Assembly: GCF_009766085.1 (NCBI RefSeq)
Contig: NZ_LMUF01000075.1
Span: 62,001-126,000, forward strand
Reading direction: 5' to 3'
Length of the DNA stretch: 64,000 nt
Origin: Burkholderia sp. S171
GTDB lineage: Bacteria > Pseudomonadota > Gammaproteobacteria > Burkholderiales > Burkholderiaceae
The position numbers were made by a program, and so were the translations under genes. The number at the start of each line of letters is the position of its first letter. Position 1 is the stretch's first letter. This document shows, piece after piece, positions 1-8,072 of this stretch. The notes under the pieces were generated by a model. The model was not told the origin of the DNA. It searched no databases and worked only from the letters and a program-made list of their open reading frames with translations.

Positions 1-312
1 GGAGAACCCACCGCCCTTACTAAACCCACCGCCTCCACTCTTTTCGCCGGAAACCCCGCCGCTTTTAGAAAAGCTGTTTCCAAACGAACGACGCGCCGAT
101 GCAGTTTTCTCCGCACCGACGCGTTCGCCTGCTGCTGCGCGGTATCGATCGCTGCTACGTTCGTAGCGATCAACTCCGTCCTCGGCGTCGGGACTTTCGT
201 CTTCGTCGCTTATGGACTTCGAGCCGTCCGGATCTTCCTTTACGTCCTGCTCCGCGTCACGATTTGAATCGCGACCGGTCTTCGATCCGAACCGGCTCTT
301 GCTGCGCATCAT
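1..312 (-). CDS. recX: RecX N-terminal part (runs off the window)
   Basis: This is an open reading frame directly after recA on the same strand. It begins at tandem ATG codons (312-310 and 309-307) only 16 bases beyond the recA stop and stays open to the window edge, giving 104 codons. The visible part is a hydrophilic, low-complexity leader rich in Ser, Gly, Asp and Arg, with Gly/Ser/Phe/Lys-rich stretches near the edge. The conserved helical RecX repeats are not visible and would lie outside the window. RecX inhibits RecA filament growth and usually follows recA. The name therefore rests on position and not on domain evidence. The tight spacing suggests co-transcription with recA. Confidence 0.65.
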   Translation of the reverse strand, partial: MMRSKSRFGSKTGRDSNRDAEQDVKEDPDGSKSISDEDESPDAEDGVDRYERSSDRYRAAAGERVGAEKTASARRSFGNSFSKSGGVSGEKSGGGGFSKGGGFS

Positions 313-328
313 CTCTACCGCCTAAAAC

Positions 329-1405
329 TCATTCTTCTTCATCTGCCACTTCGGCAACACCCGGTGCAACTGCGTCGGCCATTGCATTGACGCCCAGAGA
401 CTCGCGAATCCGATTTTCGATTTCACGCGCCATTTCAGGATTCTCACGCAGGAATTCGCGTGCGTTGTCCTTACCCTGGCCGATCCGTTCGCCGTTATAG
501 CTGTACCAGGCGCCTGCCTTGTCAACGAGCTTGGCCTGCACACCCAGGTCAATGATTTCGCCCTGACGCGAGATACCTTCACCGTAAAGGATGTCGAAAA
601 TGGCTTCGCGGAACGGCGGCGCAACCTTGTTCTTCACCACCTTCACGCGGGTTTCGTTGCCGATCACTTCGTCGTTCTTCTTGATCGAACCAATACGGCG
701 AATGTCCAGGCGCACCGATGCGTAGAACTTCAGCGCGTTACCACCCGTGGTGGTTTCCGGATTGCCGAACATCACGCCAATCTTCATGCGGATCTGGTTG
801 ATGAAGATCACCAGGCAGTTCGTACGCTTGATCGTGCCGGTCAACTTGCGCAGTGCTTGCGACATCAAACGCGCTTGCAAACCAGGCAACGAGTCGCCCA
901 TTTCGCCTTCGATTTCAGCCTTCGGCACCAGTGCCGCGACCGAGTCGATCACGATCATGTCGATGGAACCCGAGCGCACGAGTGCGTCGCAGATTTCCAG
1001 CGCCTGCTCGCCCGTATCCGGCTGCGAGATCAGCAGGTCCGACGCGTTCACGCCGAGCTTTTGTGCGTAAGCGATGTCGAGCGCGTGTTCCGCGTCAATA
1101 AACGCTGCCGTGCCGCCGATCTTCTGCATTTCGGCGATGACTTGCAGCGTCAGCGTGGTCTTGCCCGACGATTCCGGACCGTAGATTTCCACCACGCGTC
1201 CACGCGGCAAGCCGCCAACGCCCAATGCAATATCTAGTCCGAGCGAACCGGTCGACACCACTTGAATGTCTTCAATGGCTTCGCCAGCGCCGAGTCGCAT
1301 GATCGACCCCTTGCCGAATTGCTTCTCGATCTGCGCGAGCGCGACGGCAAGCGCCTTGCTCTTCTCTGCAGACATCCCGCCCGGGCCTTTCTTGCTATCT
1401 TCCAT
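329..1405 (-). CDS. recA: Recombinase RecA
   Basis: RecA forms ATP-dependent filaments on single-stranded DNA, drives homologous recombination and triggers LexA self-cleavage. The protein is 358 residues, normal for the family. Walker A GPESSGKT lies at residues 76-83, and the conserved VIFINQIRMKIGVMFGNPETTTGGNALKF region (loop L2) is intact in the second half. The acidic tail ends in DEEE. The ATG at 1405 is preceded by an AAGGA ribosome site. A longer in-frame extension upstream is rejected because it would run through the promoter and LexA box. recX follows 16 bases downstream. Confidence 0.98.
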   Translation of the reverse strand: MEDSKKGPGGMSAEKSKALAVALAQIEKQFGKGSIMRLGAGEAIEDIQVVSTGSLGLDIALGVGGLPRGRVVEIYGPESSGKTTLTLQVIAEMQKIGGTAAFIDAEHALDIAYAQKLGVNASDLLISQPDTGEQALEICDALVRSGSIDMIVIDSVAALVPKAEIEGEMGDSLPGLQARLMSQALRKLTGTIKRTNCLVIFINQIRMKIGVMFGNPETTTGGNALKFYASVRLDIRRIGSIKKNDEVIGNETRVKVVKNKVAPPFREAIFDILYGEGISRQGEIIDLGVQAKLVDKAGAWYSYNGERIGQGKDNAREFLRENPEMAREIENRIRESLGVNAMADAVAPGVAEVADEEE

Positions 1406-1482
1406 GAATCGTCCTTTGCTATGATGAACGGCGTCTGGCGCATGCCCTTGGGACTTTTTCCGGTTGGGCGCACTGCTGCAGA

Positions 1483-1502
1483 CACTGTATAAAAAAACAG
1501 GT
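1483..1502. promoter_or_regulatory. LexA (SOS) box upstream of recA
   Basis: The sequence contains CTGTATAAAAAAACAG, a perfect CTG-N10-CAG core (1485-1500) matching the proteobacterial LexA consensus. It sits about 80 bases upstream of the recA start, where LexA would be expected to repress recA transcription. Binding is inferred from the match and the position. Confidence 0.85.
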
Positions 1503-1629
1503 GTTTTTGCAAGTCCGATTGAAGCGCGTAGTTTCAGCGCCACGTTCGACCCCTGCGAACACCACTACACCTGGAGACCGCCGCGCCGGGCGAATTGCGG
1601 TGCCGGCAATGCCTTTTGCGCACACTACG

Positions 1630-2373
1630 ATGCGAATCCTCATTGCCGAAGACGACAGCATACTCGCGGACGGTCTCATTCGATCACTCCGCCAATCGGG
1701 CTATGCCGTGGATCACGTGCCGCACGGCGTGGACGCGGACAATGCGCTTTCGCTGCAAACTTTCGACCTTCTGATCCTCGATCTGGGCCTGCCGATGATG
1801 TCCGGCCTGGAGGTCCTGAGGCGCCTCAGAGCCCGCAATTCCCAGATGCCCGTGCTGATCCTGACGGCCGCCGACAGTGTCGACGAACGCGTCAAGGGCC
1901 TCGACCTCGGCGCCGACGACTACATGGCCAAACCGTTCGCGCTGAACGAGCTCGAAGCCCGCGTGCGCGCCCTTACCCGGCGTGGCGCAGGCGGCGGCCC
2001 CACCGTTGTCAAACATGGCGCGCTCGCGTTCGATCAGGTCGGGCGCATTGCGTCCATCAACGACCAGGTCATCGAATTATCTGCACGCGAACTCGGCGTG
2101 CTCGAAGTCCTGTTGCAACGGGTTGGCCGGCTAGTCTCGAAGGAACAACTCGTCAACCACCTTTGCGAGTGGGGCGAGGAAGTCAGCAACAACGCGATCG
2201 AAGTCTATGTCCATCGGCTAAGAAAAAAAATCGAGGCCGGTGGGGCGCGGATCATAACCGTTCGCGGGTTAGGCTATAGCCTTGAAAAAGCCGTTGCCGC
2301 GGTGCCCACCTCTGTACCACCTGCCCCGGCAAACGCCGACGAGCCTGTCTCGCCCAGCCCGCATTACAAGTAG
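1630..2373 (+). CDS. OmpR-family response regulator (TctD/QseB-like)
   Basis: This is a 247-residue two-component response regulator. An N-terminal receiver domain (about residues 1-115) has the acidic pocket E7/D8/D9, phospho-acceptor D51, T79 and K101. A C-terminal winged-helix DNA-binding domain (about 125-220) ends in the usual RRKIE...IITVRGLGYSLE hairpin. The ATG at 1630 starts the receiver fold; longer upstream extensions give no domain and reach into the recA promoter region. The sensor kinase starts 24 bases after the stop, so they are probably one operon. The signal is unknown. The downstream MHS transporter suggests control of organic-acid uptake, by analogy with TctDE. Confidence 0.9.
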   Translation: MRILIAEDDSILADGLIRSLRQSGYAVDHVPHGVDADNALSLQTFDLLILDLGLPMMSGLEVLRRLRARNSQMPVLILTAADSVDERVKGLDLGADDYMAKPFALNELEARVRALTRRGAGGGPTVVKHGALAFDQVGRIASINDQVIELSARELGVLEVLLQRVGRLVSKEQLVNHLCEWGEEVSNNAIEVYVHRLRKKIEAGGARIITVRGLGYSLEKAVAAVPTSVPPAPANADEPVSPSPHYK

Positions 2374-2397
2374 CAAGTAACCACGAGTAACCACGCC

Positions 2398-3975
2398 ATG
2401 GGCTCGCCAGCGTCCCCCGAGCGCGCCGCTCCGGCGTTGCGCGAGCTGACACCACTTTCGCCGGATCTGCCGGAAGCCGACCCCGATGCTTCTCGCGACG
2501 CGCGTTACGCGAATCCGTTCGCACCACCGGACGAGCTCGAGCCCGACGGCGAGCCCGCGCCGCGTTCGCTATTCGGTGAGATCCTGGACTGGATGCTCGC
2601 GCCGCTCTTGCTTCTGTGGCCCATGAGTATTGCGGTCACGTATCTCGTCGCCAAGTCGATTGCCAACGGGCCGTTCGACCGCGCGCTGGAAACGGATGCG
2701 TACGTTCTCGCGCGGCAGATCGCGCCGGTGAATGGCGTCGCGGAATTGCGGCTGCCGAACGCCACGCGTGACTTCCTGCGCGCGGATAACGTGGACAGCG
2801 TGTTTTTCCAGGTGCTCGGTACGCGTGGAGAACTAGTAGGCGGCGACGCCGATATGCCCTTGCCTCACGACGATGACCGGCCGCAGCCCGGCATTGTGGA
2901 ATTTCGTGACGACGTGCTGCGCGGCAACGACATTCGCGTCGCTTATACAACGGTGGAAGCACCGACGCTTTCTAATCCGGTGTTGGTCCAGGTGGCCGAG
3001 ACGCTCGATAAACGCAGCCAGTTGGCCAACGACATCATCAAGGGCGTGATCCTGCCGCAGTTCGTGATCTTGCCGCTGGCTATCGTGCTGGTCTGGTTCG
3101 GGTTATCGCGCGGGCTGGCGCCGCTGCATGCGCTGCAAGCGAATATTCGCGCCCGGCGTCCCGACGATCTTTCACCGCTCGAAGCCAGCCGTGCGCCGCC
3201 GGAAATCGCGCCGTTGGTGGCGTCGTTCAACGATCTGCTCAACCGGCTCGAGCAGAACATGCAGTTGCAAAAGCGCTTCATAGCCGACGCCGCGCATCAG
3301 ATGAAAACGCCGCTCGCGGGCTTGAGGACGCAGGCAGAGCTGGCGTTGCGGCAGGATGTATCGGCGGAAGTGCAGCGCTCGCTTGAACAGATAGCGACGA
3401 GTTCCGAGCACGCCGCACGGCTTGTGACGCAACTGCTCGCGCTGGCTCGGGCCGAGAACCGGATGTCGGGGCAGATTTTCTCGCGCGTGGAGTTGACCGA
3501 TCTCGCGCGGCTCGCTGTGCGCGACTGGGTGCAGGCGGCGTTGGCCAAACGGATGGACATTGGTTATGAGGAGCCGCCGCATCCGGTCGAGGTTGAAGGC
3601 AATGCGGTGATGTTGCGCGAAATGCTGTCGAATCTTATCGATAACGCCATTCGTTACACCCCGCCGGGAGGCCGGATCACGGTCCGCGTGCGTACTGACG
3701 AGTCCGACACGCGGCACGTCTTTCTCGAAGTGGAGGACACGGGGTTGGGCATTCCTGAAGCGGAACGCACGCGTGTGGTGGAACGGTTCTATCGCATTCT
3801 TGGGCGTGAAGGCGATGGCAGCGGACTCGGTCTTGCCATCGTCCGGGAGATCGCGATGATGCACGGCGGCACTCTCGATATTGACGATCACGTGTATAGC
3901 GAAACGCCGCGACAAGCCGGAACGCTTGTCCGAGTGGGCTTGAAGCGGGTTTATCCTTCCCGGGACAAACCCTGA
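2398..3975 (+). CDS. Sensor histidine kinase (TctE-like)
   Basis: This is a 525-residue membrane sensor kinase. A roughly 60-residue acidic/proline-rich cytoplasmic leader precedes TM1 (about 66-86). A periplasmic sensor region (about 90-215) of the 2CSK_N type seen in TctE-like kinases follows, then TM2 (about 216-236), a HAMP-like linker, the H-box with phospho-acceptor H300 in AAHQMKTPLAG, and an ATPase domain with N-box NLIDNAIRYTPPGG, G1 DTGLGIP and G2 GSGLGLAIV. It pairs with the response regulator 24 bases upstream. The ribosome site is weak, so the exact start within the leader is uncertain. Confidence 0.9.
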   Translation: MGSPASPERAAPALRELTPLSPDLPEADPDASRDARYANPFAPPDELEPDGEPAPRSLFGEILDWMLAPLLLLWPMSIAVTYLVAKSIANGPFDRALETDAYVLARQIAPVNGVAELRLPNATRDFLRADNVDSVFFQVLGTRGELVGGDADMPLPHDDDRPQPGIVEFRDDVLRGNDIRVAYTTVEAPTLSNPVLVQVAETLDKRSQLANDIIKGVILPQFVILPLAIVLVWFGLSRGLAPLHALQANIRARRPDDLSPLEASRAPPEIAPLVASFNDLLNRLEQNMQLQKRFIADAAHQMKTPLAGLRTQAELALRQDVSAEVQRSLEQIATSSEHAARLVTQLLALARAENRMSGQIFSRVELTDLARLAVRDWVQAALAKRMDIGYEEPPHPVEVEGNAVMLREMLSNLIDNAIRYTPPGGRITVRVRTDESDTRHVFLEVEDTGLGIPEAERTRVVERFYRILGREGDGSGLGLAIVREIAMMHGGTLDIDDHVYSETPRQAGTLVRVGLKRVYPSRDKP

Positions 3976-4202
3976 TCGGAGTTTGCCTAAAGTCTTTCCA
4001 CAACCCAATTTAGACGGACGTTAGCCAACTAATTTAGATAGAAGACAGCAATTTAGAAGAAATTAACTCAATAGGAAGATAAAAAAGCATCTTGGCGCCC
4101 ACCCCTTCCACGTCAGAACGCCGTAAGTTTTCCCTCCAATAATCGTTGCACGGCGCTGCTATTCGCGGATGCCACTCAAAGATCAATACAGGAGACGATT
4201 TC

Positions 4203-5861
4203 ATGGCAACGGTCGAGGGGCGCATTTCCCACGCACCGATGACGAGCGAAGAACGGCGCGTGATTTTCGCGTCATCGCTAGGCACGGTGTTCGAGTGGTA
4301 TGACTTTTATCTGGCGGGCTCGCTTGCTATCTACATAAGCAGGACGTTCTTCTCCGGCGTCAATCCGACGGCCGCTTTCATCTTCACCTTGCTCGGCTTT
4401 GCGGCGGGTTTTGCCGTGCGGCCGTTCGGCGCGATTGTGTTCGGGCGTCTCGGCGATATGGTCGGACGCAAGTACACCTTCCTTGTGACCATCGTGATCA
4501 TGGGTCTGTCCACGTTCGTGGTCGGGCTGCTGCCCGGGTACGGCACGATCGGGATTGCCGCGCCTGTGCTCTTCATCGCGATGCGGCTGCTGCAAGGGCT
4601 CGCGCTCGGCGGGGAATACGGCGGCGCGGCGACTTACGTGGCCGAACATGCGCCCGCCAACAAGCGCGGCGCGTGGACCGCGTGGATCCAGACGACGGCT
4701 ACGCTTGGGCTGTTCATCTCGCTGATCGTGATCTTGCTGGTACGGAGTTCCGTTGGTGAGGAAACGTTCGGGGCGTGGGGCTGGCGTGTTCCGTTCCTGG
4801 TGTCAATCCTGCTGCTTGCTGTGTCCGTGTGGATCCGGTTGAAGCTGCACGAATCGCCGGTGTTCGAGCGCATCAAGGCGGAAGGCAAGACGTCGAAAGC
4901 GCCGCTGACCGAAGCGTTCGGGCAGTGGAAAAACCTCAAGATCGTGCTGCTTGCGCTGTTCGGGCTGACGATGGGACAGGCCGTTGTTTGGTACACGGGC
5001 CAGTTCTACACGCTGTTTTTCCTGACGCAGACGCTGAAGGTTGATGGCACCAGCGCCAACATCATGGTGGCAGTGGCGTTGTTGATCGGGACGCCGTTCT
5101 TCCTGTTCTTCGGATCGCTGTCGGACAAGATCGGGCGCAAGCCGATCATCATGGCCGGGTGCCTGATTGCCGCGCTGTCGTACTTTCCGCTCTTCCACGC
5201 GCTCGCTCACTACACGAATCCGACGCTGGAAGCCGCGACCTTGAAGGCGCCGATCAGCGTGATTGCCAATCCGGACGAGTGTTCGTTCCAGTTCAACCCG
5301 GTGGGGACATCGAAGTTCACGAGCTCCTGCGATATTGCCAAGAGCGCGTTGTCGAAGGCCGGTTTGAACTACGAGAACGTGGCCGCACCGGCCGGGACGA
5401 TCGCGCAGGTCAAGGTCGGCGACACCGTGGTGGATACGTATGACGGCAAGGCCGCCGATGCGAAAGCCCAGGGCGCTGCGTTCGACAAGACGCTGGCTGG
5501 CACGCTGAAGTCGGCGGGTTATCCGGCGAAGGCTGATCCGGCGCTGATTAACTGGACGATGGCTATTGTCATCCTGACCATCATGATGATCTTCGTGACG
5601 ATGGTTTATGGGCCTATCGCCGCGATGCTCGTTGAGATGTTCCCGGCGCGGATCCGGTATACGTCGATGTCACTGCCTTATCACATTGGCAATGGCTGGT
5701 TCGGCGGGTTCTTGCCGGCGACGGCGTTCGCTATCGTGGCCGCGAAGGGGAATATTTTCTCGGGGCTGTGGTATCCGATTGTGATCGCGCTCGCGGCGTT
5801 CGTGATCGGGATGCTGTTTGTGAAGGAGACGAGGGGAACGGCGGTTTATGACTCGGATTGA
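4203..5861 (+). CDS. MHS-family MFS transporter with large periplasmic insertion
   Basis: This is a 552-residue major facilitator of the metabolite:H+ symporter group (ShiA/KgtP/ProP-like). It shows the opening EWYDFYLAGS, the loop 2-3 signature GRLGDMVGRKYTF and a second copy SDKIGRKPIIM. The ATG at 4203 has AGGAGA about 10 bases upstream. Most MHS proteins are near 430-450 residues. This one carries about 115 extra residues (about 334-448) between TM9 and TM10, on the periplasmic side, including Cys360 and Cys376. The substrate is unknown; a carboxylate is likely for the family. The two-component pair upstream is a plausible regulator. Confidence 0.85.
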   Translation: MATVEGRISHAPMTSEERRVIFASSLGTVFEWYDFYLAGSLAIYISRTFFSGVNPTAAFIFTLLGFAAGFAVRPFGAIVFGRLGDMVGRKYTFLVTIVIMGLSTFVVGLLPGYGTIGIAAPVLFIAMRLLQGLALGGEYGGAATYVAEHAPANKRGAWTAWIQTTATLGLFISLIVILLVRSSVGEETFGAWGWRVPFLVSILLLAVSVWIRLKLHESPVFERIKAEGKTSKAPLTEAFGQWKNLKIVLLALFGLTMGQAVVWYTGQFYTLFFLTQTLKVDGTSANIMVAVALLIGTPFFLFFGSLSDKIGRKPIIMAGCLIAALSYFPLFHALAHYTNPTLEAATLKAPISVIANPDECSFQFNPVGTSKFTSSCDIAKSALSKAGLNYENVAAPAGTIAQVKVGDTVVDTYDGKAADAKAQGAAFDKTLAGTLKSAGYPAKADPALINWTMAIVILTIMMIFVTMVYGPIAAMLVEMFPARIRYTSMSLPYHIGNGWFGGFLPATAFAIVAAKGNIFSGLWYPIVIALAAFVIGMLFVKETRGTAVYDSD

Positions 5862-5940
5862 TTTTCGGGCGATTGGGGGAGCGATTGTGGGGTGGTCGCT
5901 TTCCGGGCTCACTTGTCTCTAGGAATGAGCCTGGAAGGGG

Positions 5941-5969
5941 TTGACAGGTTTCGCAACCCTCTTCATAAT
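5941..5969 (+). promoter_or_regulatory. Sigma-70 promoter of the tRNA gene
   Basis: A perfect -35 TTGACA (5941-5946) and a -10 CATAAT (5964-5969) are separated by 17 bases. The mature tRNA starts 12 bases after the -10, so transcription would begin just upstream of it. Confidence 0.8.
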
Positions 5970-5980
5970 CTCGATCTCTT

Positions 5981-6057
<77 letters not shown>

Positions 6058-6062
6058 GTTGT

Positions 6063-6102
6063 AAAAAAAGCCGCTACTTCGAAAGAAGTAGCGGCTTTTT
6101 GT
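6063..6102 (+). terminator. Rho-independent terminator after the tRNA
   Basis: A 12-bp perfect stem (6069-6080 with 6085-6096) has a GAAA loop and is followed by T5. An A-run on the 5' side makes it work in both directions. Confidence 0.9.
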
Positions 6103-6242
6103 TTGGGTGCGCGCTGCCAGTTCTTGATGGTTATAGCTTTTTTGACTATTTGAGTGAGCAAGCCGAGAACGCGTCTTGCGTTCTGGTTAGGGCGCGACAG
6201 TGCGCCTTGCCTCTTTCCGACCTAAAGCTGCTAGTGTGGCTA

Positions 6243-6730
6243 CTACGGATGCCGTTTTAGAGGGAGCATTAAGATCATTGAATCTACCGTCGATGCCCTA
6301 AATCCGTAGTACTCGTAGAACTGCTTCGCGCGCTCGTTCAACGTATGCACAAGCAACGCGCGGACACCGGCATTCTCTGCGACAGATCGCACATGAGCCT
6401 GCGTCCTTGAGCAAGGCGCCGCCAAGCTTGATACCCAACGCGAGCATCGACCGCGAGCCTTGCGAGCAGCATTACTGGCGCTGGATCCGGCATGTTGCGA
6501 CGGACGGCGCTAGTGGCATCTTGATGCGCGACTGCACCCGCCGCCGAAGCGTAATACCCAAGCACGCACTGATTGGGATTGACTGCGACGAAAGTGCGAC
6601 TGGCCCCGTTCAGATGGTTGGTCAGTGCACGCCGCCTAAGCCAATCGTCTAGTGATGGCTCGCCACAATTGAAGCCATCGAGTAGATGCGTCGCAGCGAG
6701 CGACTGCGGTACTAAAAGTTGAGCGCTCAC
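6243..6730 (-). pseudogene. TacT-like GNAT toxin, frameshifted
   Basis: The N-terminal part reads as a GNAT toxin of the TacA/TacT class: LDGFNCGEPSLDDWL, then RTFVAV, VLGYYA and MLLARLAVDARVGYQ. After that the frame is lost. The acetyl-CoA-binding segment (KLGGALLKDA) lies in a second frame and the C-terminal part (VRSVAENAGVRALLVHTLNE...FYEYYGF) in a third, so at least two indels lie between about 6440 and 6385. The likely start is the GTG at 6730, overlapping the antitoxin stop as GTGA. Family members acetylate aminoacyl-tRNA and block translation. With the CoA-binding region out of frame, this copy is probably inactive. Confidence 0.8.
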
Positions 6731-6999
6731 CCCGTGCCCGCGTTCCACGGAGCCTTGACAGCCATCAGACGCTCGAATCCTAGATTAGCGCTTTGTGGCG
6801 CGTCGAGCAGCGCGGTGAATTCCCGGAATTTGTTCTCGTCCAGGCTGAAAAAGACCTGATCCAGCACGATAGCTTGCGCGCGCTCGCATGCAGCTTCCAG
6901 CATGAAGTCCGAGCGATTCTTGCCCAGCAGATTGGCCGCATGGTCGATCAGGTCGCGCTGTTTGGGTAGCGCACGTAAATTTATGGAGACGTCATGCAT
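6727..6999 (-). CDS. TacA-like antitoxin (DUF1778, ribbon-helix-helix)
   Basis: This is a 90-residue antitoxin with an N-terminal ribbon-helix-helix (SINLRALPKQRDLIDHAANLLGKNRSDFMLEAAC). Its C-terminal tail contains FSLDENKFREFTALLD, typical of the segment that wraps the GNAT toxin. The ATG at 6999 has AGGAGA at good spacing; an upstream in-frame ATG is not used. Its stop overlaps the toxin start by four bases, the usual coupled arrangement. RHH antitoxins repress their own promoter, and an inverted repeat lies just upstream (7013-7035). The antitoxin appears intact although its toxin is broken. Confidence 0.88.
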   Translation of the reverse strand: MHDVSINLRALPKQRDLIDHAANLLGKNRSDFMLEAACERAQAIVLDQVFFSLDENKFREFTALLDAPQSANLGFERLMAVKAPWNAGTG

Positions 7000-7012
7000 A
7001 AAGCTTCTCCTT

Positions 7013-7035
7013 TGTGTATGCACAACAGATACACA
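7013..7035. promoter_or_regulatory. Inverted repeat, candidate TacA-like operator
   Basis: A perfect 7-bp inverted repeat, TGTGTAT (7013-7019) and ATACACA (7029-7035), with a 9-base spacer, sits 14 bases upstream of the antitoxin ATG. Its position suits autorepression by the RHH antitoxin. Function is inferred. Confidence 0.55.
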
Positions 7036-7320
7036 TAATACGTTTGCGTATAGCTGTTGTCAGCACGCCGACCGGCCGACGGTCGCCCTTTGCTCTTGGT
7101 AGGCCCGCGCAGTATTTACGGCGGGAAGGCTGCATGCTCACGCCGCGAAGCGGTGTTCACGTTCCGCCAACACTGGATATCGTCAACTACGAATTCCCGT
7201 TGCGCGACAACTATGATGGCCGGCGTGACCTTCCAATTGTCGCGCACCAGCATCCGCCAAGGCAGCGTCGCGGCCTCACCTAACTCGACAAAAATGGCTT
7301 GTTTCCGAGCCCCTTGATCG
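7036..7320 (-). other. No supported gene; open stretch of unknown origin
   Basis: Between the two toxin-antitoxin loci there is no convincing complete gene. On the minus strand, bases 7332 to 7116 stay open for about 70 codons with protein-like composition (contains LPWRMLVRDNWKVTPAII and FVVDDIQCWRNVN). The only ATG (7253) would give 45 residues and has no clear ribosome site. It may be the tail of a deleted gene. I do not recognise a family. Confidence 0.3.
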
Positions 7321-7659
7321 TTACAAACCGATCAGCGGTCGCACCGCCTCTCTCACCGATTCCAGCTCTGCTTCTGTCACCTTGTGCCCGCGAAACTCAG
7401 CCTTTCTGGCCTCGATATCGACCGACCGAATCTGGTCAGCCTGAGCAACGCAAGGCTCGGGAAGCGTTGAGAGCGGAATCTCGGTCTGCCACTCGTGATT
7501 CGTCCTCGAGATCGTCACACCGATGACCCGATGGATCACGCCGTTGACTGCTTTCGGGCTAATCACAAGAAACGGCCGCTTGCCGCTCTGCTCAGTTCCC
7601 ATTGTTGGCGCTAACTGCACCCACCACACCTCACCTGCCTCTGGAATGCCATCGTCCAT
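7321..7659 (-). CDS. MazF/PemK-family toxin (mRNA interferase)
   Basis: This is a 112-residue CcdB/PemK-fold protein. It shows the family start GEVWWVQLAPTMGTEQSGKRPFLVIS (basic S1-S2 loop with the catalytic Arg region), the VTIS core strand, and the late motif QADQIRSVD. Family members cleave mRNA at short sequence motifs and stop growth. The start codon is 3 bases after the antitoxin stop, so the pair is co-transcribed with the antitoxin first. Length and motifs are complete, so it is probably active. PemK/ChpB subfamily naming cannot be settled by eye. Confidence 0.9.
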   Translation of the reverse strand: MDDGIPEAGEVWWVQLAPTMGTEQSGKRPFLVISPKAVNGVIHRVIGVTISRTNHEWQTEIPLSTLPEPCVAQADQIRSVDIEARKAEFRGHKVTEAELESVREAVRPLIGL

Positions 7660-7662
7660 TTA

Positions 7663-7950
7663 TCACCACGCGTCATTGCGGGCGGGATCATCCGGGCCGC
7701 CGGCCTCTGAACCCATCGGCTCGTCATCCAGCAACGGATCGACCTGTCGCTCTCGCTTGCGCGCCGGGCCTTCCTCAAGAAAGCGCGCCATCGAGAACTT
7801 TTTCACGCCCGCTGGTTTAATCACAAGAGCGCCATCTTCTGCGCTCACCTCTACGTCCGTGTCTTCCTGCAAGCGCAGAGTTTCTGCGAGACCTGCAGGA
7901 ATTCTCACGGCGAGGCTGTTGCCCCACCGCTTCACCTGTTGAAGTGCCAT
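7663..7950 (-). CDS. MazE-like antitoxin (AbrB/SpoVT fold)
   Basis: This is a 95-residue antitoxin. The N-terminal swapped-hairpin AbrB domain reads QQVKRWGNSLAVRIPAGLAE and VEVSAEDGALVIKP. An acidic, disordered-looking C-terminal half (EEGPARKRERQVDPLLDDEP) would bind the toxin. The ATG at 7950 has AGGAG 8 bases upstream; a longer upstream in-frame extension would read through the operator repeats and is rejected. The stop is followed directly by the MazF-like gene. It likely represses its own promoter through the repeated half-sites at 8013-8072. Confidence 0.9.
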   Translation of the reverse strand: MALQQVKRWGNSLAVRIPAGLAETLRLQEDTDVEVSAEDGALVIKPAGVKKFSMARFLEEGPARKRERQVDPLLDDEPMGSEAGGPDDPARNDAW

Positions 7951-8012
7951 GCGTCGGCTCCTTATTGAGCGGCTTTCGTAGCCGTTAGATATCAAAACAA
8001 CTGCAGCGTCCG

Positions 8013-8072
8013 GTAGATACCGCGTAGACACATTGTAACGCATTTTCATGGACGTGTATACGGCGTGTCTAC
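8013..8072. promoter_or_regulatory. Four-half-site operator upstream of the mazEF-like operon
   Basis: Two 19-base elements, GTAGATACCGCGTAGACAC (8013-8031) and GTGTATACGGCGTGTCTAC (8054-8072), are near-perfect inverted copies of each other (15 of 19 positions). Each consists of two 8-base half-sites in direct repeat with a 3-base gap. The element ends about 60 bases upstream of the antitoxin ATG. This suits cooperative binding of a MazE-type repressor. Binding is inferred. Confidence 0.55.
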
